Made by a program: the position numbers and the translations under genes. A DNA stretch of 64,000 nucleotides, taken from positions 1 through 64,000 of the forward strand of contig CACWNQ010000008.1 of the NCBI GenBank assembly GCA_902762385.1, given 5' to 3'. The stretch comes from an uncultured Bacteroidales bacterium (GTDB lineage: Bacteria; Bacteroidota; Bacteroidia; Bacteroidales; Muribaculaceae). Shown here piece after piece: positions 6,311 through 16,228 of the stretch; the first letter of the stretch is position 1; each line of letters begins with the position of its first letter. A model generated the notes under the pieces. The model was not told the origin of the DNA, ran no database searches, and saw nothing but the letters and a program-made list of their open reading frames with translations.

Positions 6311-8392
6311 ATGGATTTCAAGTTACATTCTCAATATGAGCCCACGGGTGACCAACCACAAGCCATCAAGGAACTTGTGGAAGGCGTGAATAGTGGTATG
6401 CCTTGCCAAACGCTGCTTGGCGTGACAGGTTCGGGCAAGACCTTCACAATGGCCAACGTAATTGCTCAGACCAATCGCCCTACCCTAGTGCTGTCACACA
6501 ACAAGACTCTGGCAGCACAGCTCTATGCTGAGTTCAAGTCGTTCTTCCCCGAGAACTCGGTGCAGTATTTTGTGTCCTACTACGACTACTACCAGCCCGA
6601 GGCCTATCTGCCCTCGAGCGATAAGTACATCGAGAAAGACCTAGCCATAAATCAAGAGATTGACCGGTTGCGCCTTGCCACCGTTACCGCCCTGCTTTCG
6701 GGCCGAAGAGACGTGATAGTGGTGTCGAGCGTGTCGTGCCTGTATGGCATGGGCAACCCAGAGAACATCGAGGCCAACATAGTGAGACTGAAAGTGGGCG
6801 ACAACATAGGACGCGATGCTTTCTTGCGCCGTCTAGTGGATGCGCTTTACTCGCGCAACGAGTATGAACTCTCGATGGGCACATTCAGGGTTAAAGGCGA
6901 TACAGTAGATGTGATGATTGCCGATACTGATGCTGTGTTGCGAGTAATCTTCTGGGGCGACGAGATTGAGAGCATGGAGCTGCTCGACCCGTTAACTATG
7001 CTGCCGCGCGAGAGTGTGGAGGGTTTCAATATATATCCTGCCAACATATTCGTTACCAGCAAGGAAAGCATGGCAAGAGCACTAGGCAAGATTGATGTAG
7101 ACCTGGGCACTGAAGTAGAAATGTTCCGACGCGAGAACCGCCCAGTTGAAGCCAAACGCCTGTATGAGCGAGTGACTTATGACCTGGAGATGATTCGTGA
7201 GGTGGGTTACTGCTCGGGCATTGAGAACTATTCGCGCTACTTCGACGGTCGCGAACCCGGTGCCCGCCCCTATTGCCTGCTCGACTATCTGCCCAAGGAT
7301 TTCTTGACCATCATCGACGAGAGTCATGCCACGGTGCCACAAGTTCGCGCCATGTACGGTGGCGACCGCTCACGCAAGGACACGCTTGTGAACTATGGAT
7401 TTCGCCTAGATGCTGCACACGACAACAGGCCACTGACATTCGCAGAATTTGAGGCCTTGACCCACCAGACCATATACGTGAGTGCGACACCCGCCGACTA
7501 CGAGTTGGAACGCTGCGAGGGCATAGTAACAGAGCAAATTCTTCGGCCCACAGGCCTGCTTGACCCCAAGATTACCGTTCGCCCATCGTTAGGCCAAATC
7601 GACGACCTTATCCACGAAATAGAGCTTCGTGTTGAGAACCGTGAGCGTGTGCTTGTGACGACCCTCACTAAGCGCATGGCTGAGGAGCTGACCAACTATC
7701 TGGCAAAAATCAATGTAAAGTGTGCATATATGCACAGCGATGTAGAGACGATGGACCGCATTCAAATCATTGATGACTTGCGACTTGGCGTGATTGATGT
7801 GCTCGTGGGCGTGAACCTGCTGCGCGAGGGCCTTGACCTGCCTGAGGTTTCGCTCGTGGCTATTCTCGATGCCGACAAGGAAGGTTTCCTACGTTCGCAT
7901 CGCGCCTTGACCCAGACGGCAGGCCGCGCTGCCCGCAACCTTAATGGTGAAGTGATTATGTATGCCGATAAAATCACCGACTCGATGCAGCGCACCATTG
8001 ACGAAACCGAACGTCGCCGCACCATGCAACTCAAGTATAACGAAGAGCACGGCATCACTCCACAGGCAATTGTCAAGGCAAGAAACGCTATCATCGGCGT
8101 TGATGCCAACATGAGTGCGAGTGATGAGACTCGCCATCATGCACGCAAATATGAGAGCAATGTGGTTGATATGTCGTCGCTCAAGCAGCAAGTGGAGGCC
8201 GAGTTTGACCACTCTGCTGGTGTAGCTGCCGACCCAGTGATTGCCTACATGAAACCACAAGACCTGGAAAAGACGATTGAGTACCTCAATAGTCAGATGA
8301 TTGCAGCAGCCAAGAATATGGAGTTCATTGCAGCGGCACAATATCGTGATGAAATAGTGAAGTTGAAGGAGAGACTGGAAAGTAGAAAGTAG
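6311..8392 (+). CDS. uvrB: UvrABC excinuclease subunit B
   Basis: A 693-residue DNA damage-recognition helicase of nucleotide excision repair. It loads from UvrA onto damaged DNA and recruits UvrC. Walker A GVTGSGKT is at residues 37-44, the beta-hairpin YYDYYQPEAYLP near 90, helicase motifs (TIIDESH, TQTAGRAARN) follow, and a C-terminal UVR domain that contacts UvrC occupies about residues 645-690. The frame can begin at a TTG at 6305, but the ATG at 6311 (MDFKLHSQYEPTGDQPQAI) matches the family start. The stop codon lies inside a heptamer repeat. No uvrA or uvrC is in the window. Confidence 0.98.
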   Translation: MDFKLHSQYEPTGDQPQAIKELVEGVNSGMPCQTLLGVTGSGKTFTMANVIAQTNRPTLVLSHNKTLAAQLYAEFKSFFPENSVQYFVSYYDYYQPEAYLPSSDKYIEKDLAINQEIDRLRLATVTALLSGRRDVIVVSSVSCLYGMGNPENIEANIVRLKVGDNIGRDAFLRRLVDALYSRNEYELSMGTFRVKGDTVDVMIADTDAVLRVIFWGDEIESMELLDPLTMLPRESVEGFNIYPANIFVTSKESMARALGKIDVDLGTEVEMFRRENRPVEAKRLYERVTYDLEMIREVGYCSGIENYSRYFDGREPGARPYCLLDYLPKDFLTIIDESHATVPQVRAMYGGDRSRKDTLVNYGFRLDAAHDNRPLTFAEFEALTHQTIYVSATPADYELERCEGIVTEQILRPTGLLDPKITVRPSLGQIDDLIHEIELRVENRERVLVTTLTKRMAEELTNYLAKINVKCAYMHSDVETMDRIQIIDDLRLGVIDVLVGVNLLREGLDLPEVSLVAILDADKEGFLRSHRALTQTAGRAARNLNGEVIMYADKITDSMQRTIDETERRRTMQLKYNEEHGITPQAIVKARNAIIGVDANMSASDETRHHARKYESNVVDMSSLKQQVEAEFDHSAGVAADPVIAYMKPQDLEKTIEYLNSQMIAAAKNMEFIAAAQYRDEIVKLKERLESRK

Positions 8393-8422
8393 GAAGTAAA
8401 AAGTAGGAAGTAAAAAGTATCC
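8381..8422. repeat. Heptamer repeat spanning the uvrB stop codon
   Basis: AGTAGAA, AGTAGGA, AGTAAAA, AGTAGGA, AGTAAAA and AGTATCC follow in register. The TAG stop of uvrB (8390-8392) lies in the second unit, so a change in unit number upstream of it would alter the last residues of UvrB. Confidence 0.85.
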
Positions 8423-8437
8423 AAAATTATAAACGAT

Positions 8438-10264
8438 TTGAATAATAGCCGACATATTGAAGGACAATGGTTGCCCACTACCAAGAAGGAGATTGAGCAC
8501 TTGGGTTGGGACCACATCGACGTGATACTCTTAACGGGCGATGCCTATATCGACCACCCGTCGATGGGAACGGCGGTCATTGGTCGCACACTCGAAGCAC
8601 ATGGCTATAAAGTTGCTGTAGTGCCACAACCCAACTGGCGCGATGACCTGCGTGACTTCAAGAAGTTGGGACGACCTAGGCTATTCTTCGGTGTGTCGGC
8701 AGGCGCAATGGACTCGATGGTAAACCACTATACCGCTAACCGACGTCGTCGCAGCGATGACGCCTACACTCCCGACGGACGCGCTGGAGCCCGGCCTGAC
8801 TATCCCACCATTGTATATAGCGAGATTCTCAAAAAACTCTTTCCCGATGTGCCTGTGGTGACCGGTGGCATTGAGGCATCGCTCAGGCGATTGTCGCATT
8901 ACGACTATTGGCAGGACAAGCTTATGCCGTCAATAATGGAAAGCGCTCCTGTCGACATCATCACCTATGGAATGGGCGAACTTGCGACTGTGGCTATTGC
9001 CGACGCATTAAGTGCCGGGGCAAAAATTGAGGATTTGACCTATATTCCACAGACCGTTGTTCGCCGCCCGTTGAGTGAGATTCCCACCGAGAATGACGAT
9101 GAGAATATCGTGCTTCACTCGTTTGAGCAGTGCAAACAGAGCAAGCGCTGTCAAGCCGATAATTTCAAGAACATCGAGATAGAGAGTAATCGCTGGCATG
9201 GTCACACTTTGTGGCAAGCAACTGGTGACGTGGCCATTAAGGTAACTCCAATGAATCCCCCCATGACAACCGAGCAGGTGGATGCGTCGTTCGACTTGCC
9301 TTATACACGTCTGCCTCATCCACGTTATCGTGGTAAGCGTATACCTGCCTATGAGATGATTAGGCACTCAGTGTGTATGCACCGCGGCTGTTTTGGTGGT
9401 TGTGCATTCTGTACCATCAGCGCCCACCAAGGCAAGTTCATTGCCTCGCGCAGCAAGGAATCAATAATGCGCGAAGTGAAGCAGGTGACACAGATGGAGG
9501 ATTTCAAGGGCTACATCAGCGACTTGGGCGGACCCAGTGCCAACATGTATGGCATGCACGGGCATGACCTAGAACGCTGCAAACGTTGTACCCGTCCGTC
9601 GTGTCTGCACCCCAAGCCATGCCCTAATCTTAACAATGACCATCGAGCCCTGCTTGACATCTACCACAGCGTGGATGCGTTGCCACAGGTTAAGAAGTCG
9701 TTCATTGGCAGCGGTGTGCGCTACGACCTGTCGATGCATAAAAGTGGCGATCCTGAAGTCGATAGAGCCAATGCTCAATATAACGAGGAACTGATTCGCT
9801 TCCACGTGTCGGGTCGCCTGAAAGTGGCACCTGAGCACACCAGCGATGAGGTGCTTAAAGTTATGCGCAAGCCATCGTTCCAGCAGTTTGTGCAGTTTAA
9901 GCGCATCTTTGACCGAATGAATGAGCGCTATCACCTCAATCAGCAACTTATACCTTATTTTATATCGTCGCATCCTGCTTGCCACGAAATGGACATGGCA
10001 GAACTTGCAGCATTGACCAAGGAGCTCAACTTCCACCTGGAGCAAGTGCAGGACTTCACCCCAACGCCCATGACTGTGGCGACTGAAGCTTTCTACACAG
10101 GTCTGCACCCCTACACCCTCGAGCCCATCTACACTGCCCACAGCAAGGAGGAGAAACTAGCTCAACGCAAGTATTTCTTCTGGTATGACAAGCGATACAA
10201 GGCCGACATCATTAAATCGCTCAAAAAAATGCACCGCAACGACTTGATTAAGAAACTATACTGA
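8438..10264 (+). CDS. YgiQ family radical SAM protein
   Basis: A 608-residue member of the YgiQ family (UPF0313). It starts with a TTG codon; no ATG exists before the conserved WLPTTKKE block at about residue 11, so TTG is the best start. A cobalamin-binding-like N-terminal region (DVILLTGDAYIDHP, PQPNWRDD) precedes the radical SAM core, whose 4Fe-4S ligands are C318, C322 and C325 in CFGGCAFC. A later cysteine group (CKRCTRPSCLHPKPCPN) may bind a further cluster. The molecular function of the family is not established. It follows uvrB by 45 nt and may be co-transcribed with it; a bidirectional terminator follows. Confidence 0.9.
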   Translation: MNNSRHIEGQWLPTTKKEIEHLGWDHIDVILLTGDAYIDHPSMGTAVIGRTLEAHGYKVAVVPQPNWRDDLRDFKKLGRPRLFFGVSAGAMDSMVNHYTANRRRRSDDAYTPDGRAGARPDYPTIVYSEILKKLFPDVPVVTGGIEASLRRLSHYDYWQDKLMPSIMESAPVDIITYGMGELATVAIADALSAGAKIEDLTYIPQTVVRRPLSEIPTENDDENIVLHSFEQCKQSKRCQADNFKNIEIESNRWHGHTLWQATGDVAIKVTPMNPPMTTEQVDASFDLPYTRLPHPRYRGKRIPAYEMIRHSVCMHRGCFGGCAFCTISAHQGKFIASRSKESIMREVKQVTQMEDFKGYISDLGGPSANMYGMHGHDLERCKRCTRPSCLHPKPCPNLNNDHRALLDIYHSVDALPQVKKSFIGSGVRYDLSMHKSGDPEVDRANAQYNEELIRFHVSGRLKVAPEHTSDEVLKVMRKPSFQQFVQFKRIFDRMNERYHLNQQLIPYFISSHPACHEMDMAELAALTKELNFHLEQVQDFTPTPMTVATEAFYTGLHPYTLEPIYTAHSKEEKLAQRKYFFWYDKRYKADIIKSLKKMHRNDLIKKLY

Positions 10265-10289
10265 TTTCTACGATCTTTCTATACGACAA

Positions 10290-10322
10290 AAAAGGAGAAG
10301 CAAAAACGATGCTTCTCCTTTT
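10290..10322. terminator. Bidirectional terminator between ygiQ-like gene and nuoN
   Basis: A perfect 12-bp stem, AAAAGGAGAAGC with GCTTCTCCTTTT, around a 9-nt loop, with T-runs in both directions. It ends the nuo/atp run on the minus strand and the YgiQ gene on the plus strand. Confidence 0.88.
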
Positions 10323-10345
10323 AACTGTTACTCGAACTACCCGTC

Positions 10346-11806
10346 TCAAATCATTGAGAACATGCTGGTGAGTGATGTGGTGATGTCGCTGAGGCTGGTG
10401 TAGATGCAGCTGACGAGGCCGATTAGGATTATGCCTAGTGTGCAAATTATCAAACCAGCTTTTTCGGTCCAGTGTGACTTTAACGCTGGAATAGCGCATT
10501 CGTCCTGACGTATGAACATCGCCTTAACCACGAGCAGGTAGTAGTAGAGTGAAACGATGGTGTTGACCAACGCGATGAACACGAGCACGTAGATAGCCAC
10601 GTTGTGTGTTTGCGCAGCACCCAAGAAGATGAAGAACTTGCTGAAGAAGCCTGCAAATGGTGGAATACCACCAAGTGAGAACATCGCAAGCATCATCACA
10701 AATGCCAGCCATGGATTGGTCTTGAACAGACCATTGTAATCATCGGTTGTAACCTTGCCAGTCTTACGCTCAATAACAGCAATCACACCAAATGCAGCGA
10801 GGTTGCTGAAGATGTAGACTAGGATGTAATACATCATCGATGCCATACCCACTGCGTTGGCAGCAACCACACCAAGCATGATGTAACCAGCCTGCGAGAT
10901 TGACGAGAACGCTAAGAATCGCTTGAGGTTGCGCTGACGGATTGCGAAGAGGTTACCAACGGTGATGGTGATGACGATGATGGCATAGAGCATCCACTCC
11001 CAAATGGGTGCGTAGGCAGCACCAAACACCTGTACCAATATCACGAAGAAGGCGAATGCTGCCGAACCCTTACTGATTACCGAGAGGTAGCTGGTAACCA
11101 TGGTTGGAGCGCCCTGGTAAACGTCGGCAGTCCACAGATGGAAGGGAACCAGCGAGAGCTTGTAGCCTACTCCCGAGATAAGGAATGCCAGCGCCACGAT
11201 GAGCAGCAGAGACTTGTCGCCAACAATCATCGATGCGATATCGTTGAAATAGAGAGTGCCAGTGAGTCCGTAAACGAATGATAGTCCCATGAGCATGATA
11301 GCCGACGAGAACACTGCTGTGAGCACATACTTGGCAGCAGCCTCATGGCTCTCGTAATACTTCTTCTCGAACGCCACCAGAGTAGCCAATGGCAACGAAG
11401 CAGTCTCGAGACCGATGACAAACACCAAGAAATGGCGTCCTGAAATCATCAGATACATGCCAAAGAGTGTCAACAGCATAAGCTCGTAGAACTCGCCACG
11501 GCGAATGGCCACGAAGTCGCTGTTGGCCCACTTGACCGACTGCAGCAGCACGATGAACATACCGATGTTGAGTATGTTCTTCATCGCCCAAGTTGCCTTG
11601 TTAGACTCGAACATCTCGCCGAAGGCCATACCGTCCTGCACTGGAAGGAAACTGAATATCGTGAAAATGCCAAAGACAATAGTCGCAAACAAGGGCAATC
11701 CCTTGAGCGTCTTGGATGGCATGAAAGTGTCATATAAGAATACAAGCAAGAAGACTACCAGTAGCCCTATCTCTTGCGGCATCATTAAAAATTGAGAATA
11801 ATCCAT
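10346..11806 (-). CDS. nuoN: NADH-quinone oxidoreductase subunit N
   Basis: A 486-residue, very hydrophobic antiporter-like subunit of the complex I membrane arm, with roughly 14 membrane segments. Family features include the glutamate in VIGLETASLPLATLVAF, the lysine region VGYKLSLVPFHLWTADVYQGAPT and FSLGGIPPFAGFFSKF. NuoN forms one of the three proton channels. It is the last gene of the leftward nuo/atp run, 39 nt after nuoM, and is followed by a strong terminator. Confidence 0.96.
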   Translation of the reverse strand: MDYSQFLMMPQEIGLLVVFLLVFLYDTFMPSKTLKGLPLFATIVFGIFTIFSFLPVQDGMAFGEMFESNKATWAMKNILNIGMFIVLLQSVKWANSDFVAIRRGEFYELMLLTLFGMYLMISGRHFLVFVIGLETASLPLATLVAFEKKYYESHEAAAKYVLTAVFSSAIMLMGLSFVYGLTGTLYFNDIASMIVGDKSLLLIVALAFLISGVGYKLSLVPFHLWTADVYQGAPTMVTSYLSVISKGSAAFAFFVILVQVFGAAYAPIWEWMLYAIIVITITVGNLFAIRQRNLKRFLAFSSISQAGYIMLGVVAANAVGMASMMYYILVYIFSNLAAFGVIAVIERKTGKVTTDDYNGLFKTNPWLAFVMMLAMFSLGGIPPFAGFFSKFFIFLGAAQTHNVAIYVLVFIALVNTIVSLYYYLLVVKAMFIRQDECAIPALKSHWTEKAGLIICTLGIILIGLVSCIYTSLSDITTSLTSMFSMI

Positions 11807-11845
11807 ATGAGTATATTATCTGTTTTTTAATTCAACACTATATTA

Positions 11846-13366
11846 TTACATAACACTTGTCAACGCATTAACCACGGGAGTGAAACTGTCGCGAATGATG
11901 TCGATGAAGAAATTGGGGAAGCAACCGATGATTGCCACTGCAAGGATGAGTGTGGCAGTAGAGATGCGCTCGGTAGCGTCGGCATCGGTAAGGGTGCGAT
12001 GGTGTTCATCCTGAACTGCACCATAGAGCAACTTGCCAACCACACGCAGGATGTAGACTGCGGTGATGACGATTGATGTAGTTGCTGCAATGGTGAGAAC
12101 TCGGCGGAACATATCCTGATGCTCAAACGAGCCAACGAAGATTGTCATCTCGGCAACGAAACCACTCAAACCTGGCAGACCCAGCGAAGCGAAACCGGCA
12201 ATCACATATCCAACACCCAAATAAGGCATAATGTGCATGAGGCCTCCCATCTCGCGGATGTCGCGAGTGTGAGTGCGACCGTAAATCATACCGATGAGGG
12301 CGAAGAACAAGGCTGTCATCAAGCCGTGTGAGAGCATCTGCAGCACAGCACCAGTCATTGCAGTCTTGTTGAACATCAAGATTGCAAAGAGCACCATACC
12401 ACAGTGGCTAACCGACGAGTAAGCATTGATATACTTAAGGTCGGTCTGAACACATGCGCTGAACGCACCATATACAATACTGATACCTGTCAAGGTAAGG
12501 AAGATCCATCCCAACTGCTGAGCAGCAAAAGGCATCAAGAAGATAGCGATGCGGAAGCAGCCGTAACCTCCAAGCTTCATGAGCACACCTGCGTGAAGCA
12601 TCGACACAGCTGTGGGCGCACTGGCATGACCATCGGGCGACCAAGTGTGGAACGGGAACATAGCACCCAGCACACCGAATCCCACAAATGTGAGTGGGAA
12701 CAAGTAGTACTGCCACTGATGAGGAATTGCATCATTTTGAGCAATCTCAAGAATGTTCATTGTGAGAGGTTGTCCCTCGGGTGCCGAATGGAAATAGATA
12801 CCAATGATGCCAAGCATCAAAAACGCCGAACCACCCATAAGCATAAGGGTAAGCTTCATGGCGCTATAGGTCTTGTTACCACTACCCCACACACCAATGA
12901 GCAAGTACATTGGAATCAGGGCTACCTCATAGAACATGAACATGGTGAACAGGTCAACGCTGATAAAGAAACCAAACACACCTGTCGAGAGGAGGTAGAA
13001 CCACAAGAAGAACTGCTTGGGCAGTGGATCCATCTTCCACGAAGCGAAGACGCCTGCAAAGACGATGAACGCCGAAAGCAGAATCATCACAACCGACACA
13101 CCGTCGACACCAAGCGCGAGCTTGATGTTGAGCGGTTCGTACCAGGTTACGCTAGTTTGCAGAATCATATCGCTGGTGTCGCCTGTAGCACGAGCATGCA
13201 GGAAGTAAATCACCAGATATATGGCCAGTGCCACGAGTGCTGTAGCTCCAGTGACAGCAACGGCTCTAATCGCGTCGATGCCCTTGTTCTTGGTCAAGGC
13301 TAAGCCTGCCAGTGTGAGCACCGGGATAATCACGAAATAAATAAGCATATTAGAGAAAATTTCCAT
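11846..13366 (-). CDS. nuoM: NADH-quinone oxidoreductase subunit M
   Basis: A 506-residue membrane subunit of complex I, paralogous to NuoL and NuoN and to Mrp antiporters. Visible hallmarks are FMFYEVALIPMYLLIGVWG with the channel glutamate, PFHTWSPDGHASAPTAVSML, and GYGCFRI. It builds the middle proton channel of the membrane arm. The chosen start gives MEIFSNMLIYF; translation from the internal MLIYF is also possible. It sits 28 nt after nuoL and 39 nt before nuoN. Confidence 0.96.
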   Translation of the reverse strand: MEIFSNMLIYFVIIPVLTLAGLALTKNKGIDAIRAVAVTGATALVALAIYLVIYFLHARATGDTSDMILQTSVTWYEPLNIKLALGVDGVSVVMILLSAFIVFAGVFASWKMDPLPKQFFLWFYLLSTGVFGFFISVDLFTMFMFYEVALIPMYLLIGVWGSGNKTYSAMKLTLMLMGGSAFLMLGIIGIYFHSAPEGQPLTMNILEIAQNDAIPHQWQYYLFPLTFVGFGVLGAMFPFHTWSPDGHASAPTAVSMLHAGVLMKLGGYGCFRIAIFLMPFAAQQLGWIFLTLTGISIVYGAFSACVQTDLKYINAYSSVSHCGMVLFAILMFNKTAMTGAVLQMLSHGLMTALFFALIGMIYGRTHTRDIREMGGLMHIMPYLGVGYVIAGFASLGLPGLSGFVAEMTIFVGSFEHQDMFRRVLTIAATTSIVITAVYILRVVGKLLYGAVQDEHHRTLTDADATERISTATLILAVAIIGCFPNFFIDIIRDSFTPVVNALTSVM

Positions 13367-13394
13367 AATCTTTACTGTATTTTAGAACCGTTGA

Positions 13395-15377
13395 TTAAAA
13401 ACATAGTATTACTACACCAGTCACCGCTGCAAGCAGCACTGCGCCAATGATATAGTAGGAAACATAACCCTGAACATTGCCCGACTGCATCTTGCGAATG
13501 CCGAACGAAGCAGTGTTGGTAACATTGCCCAAGAGGTTGAAGAAACCATCGATGATGGTGCGGTCAAACCATGCAATGGGCTTGCTGATACCCTGGAAGA
13601 TAATCTTGTGGGTAATGAACTGATAGAGCTCGTCCATGTAGAAGCGACGATAACTTGCCGTCCACAAGCCCTTGAACATTGTAGCGAGTTTGTCGGGCAG
13701 TGGGTTCTCTTTCCAGTACATTACAGTAGCCAGACCAATACCAATCAGAGCAATGCCCACACTTGCACAAGCAACAGGCAAGTTCAAGTGAGTCTCGAGC
13801 TGATTGCCATCCCAAGTGACGAGTTTGCCGAAAGGCACAAGACCTGCCACACACGAGATGAGTGCCAGCACAATGAGAGGCACAGTCATGGTCCAAGGTT
13901 GATCTTTAGGAGCATGCTCACCATGAACCTCGTGTTTCTTCCAGAAGAAGATGAGGTAGTAGATACGGAACATGTAGAACGCTGTCATTCCTGCCACCAT
14001 GCTCATCCAGAGGCCCCAGCCAATGCCTTTCTCGTAGCAAGCCACGAGAATCTCATCCTTACTGAAGAAGCCTGCAAAAGGAGGAATACCTGCAATAGCC
14101 AAGCAACCAATAAGGAATGCAATGCTAGTGATGGGCATGTACTTGTGCAAGCCGTGCATCTTGCTGTTCTCATTGCTGTGAACAGCGTGGATGATTGCAC
14201 CGGCACACAAGAAGAGCAATGCCTTGAACATAGCGTGAGTGAACAAGTGGAACATCGAAGCCATGTAGCCAAGACCAGCCTCGTGACCACCAATGAGCTC
14301 ACCACTGGCCGAGCTGACGGCAAGTGAAGTCATCATAAAGGCGATTTGAGATATGGTCGAGAATGCAAGAGCACGCTTGATGTCGCTCTGTGTGCAAGCT
14401 ACTGCTGCCGCATAGAATGCTGTGAAAGCACCCACCACGCAAATGATGTCCATTGCACCCTGCTCAAGCACATAGAGTGGGAACAGGCGAGCTACCAGGA
14501 ACACACCAGCCACAACCATAGTGGCAGCATGGATAAGTGCCGATACTGGTGTTGGACCCTCCATGGCGTCGGGCAACCAAATGTGCAATGGATACATCGC
14601 ACTCTTACCAGCACCACCAATAAAGATGAACGTCAGTGCCCAACCAGTTACCGAGCAGCCCATGAAGGTGAGGCCCTGGGCACTAGTGAACGCGTTGCAC
14701 ACATCGTGACCGTTGGCACCCATAATCTCCTTGAAGTCGAACGTCTCGGTATAGAACGAGAGAATCAAGATACCAATCAAGAAGAACAGGTCGGCAAGAC
14801 GTGTAACGATAAACGCCTTCTTCGACGCATGGTTGGCAGGTTGCTGACCATAATAGAAACCAATGAGCAGATAGGATGAAACACCCACCATCTCAAAGAA
14901 GATGAACATCTGGAAGATGTTGGTCGAAACTACAAGACCAAGCATTGAGAAAGTGAACAGCGCCAAGTCGGCATAGTAGCGCTGGAAGCCTTTCTCGGGA
15001 TTTCCATCATGGTCGCTCATATAACCAAGGCTATAGAGGTGAACCATGAACGAAACAGTGCTGATAACCACCAGCATCATCGCCGAGATTGGATCGAGCA
15101 ACACACCCAGTCTCACAACAAGTTTGTCGGCATAGAACGAGAGCCACGTCCAATCGGTGGTCACAATCTGCTGCCTTACTCCGTCAAGCATTTGTCCCTC
15201 GCCGTTGCCAAAGAAATAAGTAAACGCTATGGCATAGGCCCATACTGTTGTCACAGCCATTCCCAACACACCAATCACACCTGTGATCTTGCGAGGCATT
15301 TTCACACCCACAAGTCCCAGGAAGAGGAACATGAAAAATGGGATGGCAAGAACGTATATTGTACTACTTAGTGGCAT
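13395..15377 (-). CDS. nuoL: NADH-quinone oxidoreductase subunit L
   Basis: A 660-residue distal membrane subunit of complex I. Conserved blocks are FFEMVGVSSYLLIGFYYG, FIGGAGKSAMYPLHIWLPDAMEGPTPVSAL, HAATMVVAGVFLVAR and LAIAGIPPFAGFFSKDEIL. The C-terminal part, including the amphipathic lateral helix and last membrane helix, is present, so the length is normal. It pumps protons at the far end of the membrane arm. It lies 6 nt after nuoK and is followed by nuoM. Confidence 0.97.
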   Translation of the reverse strand: MPLSSTIYVLAIPFFMFLFLGLVGVKMPRKITGVIGVLGMAVTTVWAYAIAFTYFFGNGEGQMLDGVRQQIVTTDWTWLSFYADKLVVRLGVLLDPISAMMLVVISTVSFMVHLYSLGYMSDHDGNPEKGFQRYYADLALFTFSMLGLVVSTNIFQMFIFFEMVGVSSYLLIGFYYGQQPANHASKKAFIVTRLADLFFLIGILILSFYTETFDFKEIMGANGHDVCNAFTSAQGLTFMGCSVTGWALTFIFIGGAGKSAMYPLHIWLPDAMEGPTPVSALIHAATMVVAGVFLVARLFPLYVLEQGAMDIICVVGAFTAFYAAAVACTQSDIKRALAFSTISQIAFMMTSLAVSSASGELIGGHEAGLGYMASMFHLFTHAMFKALLFLCAGAIIHAVHSNENSKMHGLHKYMPITSIAFLIGCLAIAGIPPFAGFFSKDEILVACYEKGIGWGLWMSMVAGMTAFYMFRIYYLIFFWKKHEVHGEHAPKDQPWTMTVPLIVLALISCVAGLVPFGKLVTWDGNQLETHLNLPVACASVGIALIGIGLATVMYWKENPLPDKLATMFKGLWTASYRRFYMDELYQFITHKIIFQGISKPIAWFDRTIIDGFFNLLGNVTNTASFGIRKMQSGNVQGYVSYYIIGAVLLAAVTGVVILCF

Positions 15378-15383
15378 AACTGT

Positions 15384-15695
15384 TTAGAATTTCATTTTGG
15401 TTATTTGGTTGATGTCAACATTCTTGGCAAGTCGGTACACATTGATGATAATAGCAATTGCCACAGCAGTCTCGGCTGCTGCAATAGCAATAGCAAACAA
15501 TGTGAAGAACATGCCCTCATGCTGAGCAGGGAACAAATAACGGTTAAACACTACAAAATTGATGTCGACCGAGTTGAGCATCAACTCAAGCGAAATCAAG
15601 ATTGCTATCATATTCTTGCGGGTAATGAACCCATAAACACCGCAGCCAAACATTATAAGACTGGGGATGAGATACATTAATAAAGTTAAATCCAT
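15384..15695 (-). CDS. nuoK: NADH-quinone oxidoreductase subunit K
   Basis: A 103-residue, three-helix membrane subunit. The two buried glutamates expected for NuoK are in LISLELMLNSVDINFVVF and AIAAAETAVAIAII. These residues belong to the charged axis that links quinone reduction to proton pumping. It is packed between nuoJ (16 nt upstream) and nuoL (6 nt downstream). Confidence 0.95.
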   Translation of the reverse strand: MDLTLLMYLIPSLIMFGCGVYGFITRKNMIAILISLELMLNSVDINFVVFNRYLFPAQHEGMFFTLFAIAIAAAETAVAIAIIINVYRLAKNVDINQITKMKF

Positions 15696-15711
15696 TTCTT
15701 ATCCTCCTTTC

Positions 15712-16227
15712 TTAACGTTTGCGTGCGATTACTACGCCACCAATGATGCAGGCAAGCAGCAAAACGCTCACCGCCTCAAATGGCAGCAAATATCCAAACT
15801 TGTCGGTGCTAAGCAGCATCTCTCCTAGCCTGTCGATAGTGAAATCGCTCATCGAGGGCAGTGACTGACTGCAGAACTTAGCATATCCAAAGAGTGCAAC
15901 GCCACACAGCAGCACACCAGCACCACAAGCGACCAAACCAAGGATTCGCTTGTGAGAAGTGAGAGGTGCAGCGTCCTCGCCAGGCTTGTGTGTGAGCATT
16001 ATAGCAAACACAAACAAGACGACGATACCACCTGCATAGACGGCAATTTGTGTTGCTCCCAGGAACTCATAATCCATCTGGAAATAGATGGCTGCAGTTG
16101 CCAGCAAGACAAACAGCAGATAGGTTGCTGAGCGCAAAATCTTCTTTGTCGTCACCGCAAGCACCGAAAACACTATAATTGTCAAAGCAATTATAACATA
16201 AATGATTACATTTCCGAGTGACTCCAT
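15712..16227 (-). CDS. nuoJ: NADH-quinone oxidoreductase subunit J
   Basis: A 171-residue membrane subunit with about five helices. The conserved block YFQMDYEFLGATQIAVYAGG followed by VLFVFAIML is the NuoJ signature, including the pi-bulge helix region near the E-channel. The start lies one base after the nuoI stop, suggesting translational coupling to nuoI, and nuoK follows by 16 nt. Confidence 0.95.
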   Translation of the reverse strand: MESLGNVIIYVIIALTIIVFSVLAVTTKKILRSATYLLFVLLATAAIYFQMDYEFLGATQIAVYAGGIVVLFVFAIMLTHKPGEDAAPLTSHKRILGLVACGAGVLLCGVALFGYAKFCSQSLPSMSDFTIDRLGEMLLSTDKFGYLLPFEAVSVLLLACIIGGVVIARKR

Positions 16228-16228
16228 A

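Noticed and set aside
12404-13303. Long antisense frame (299 codons) within nuoM, and similar long antisense frames elsewhere in nuo, atp and gcv genes
   Set aside because: These are shadows of strongly biased codon use in the real genes; products are His/Glu/Thr-rich and resemble no family.
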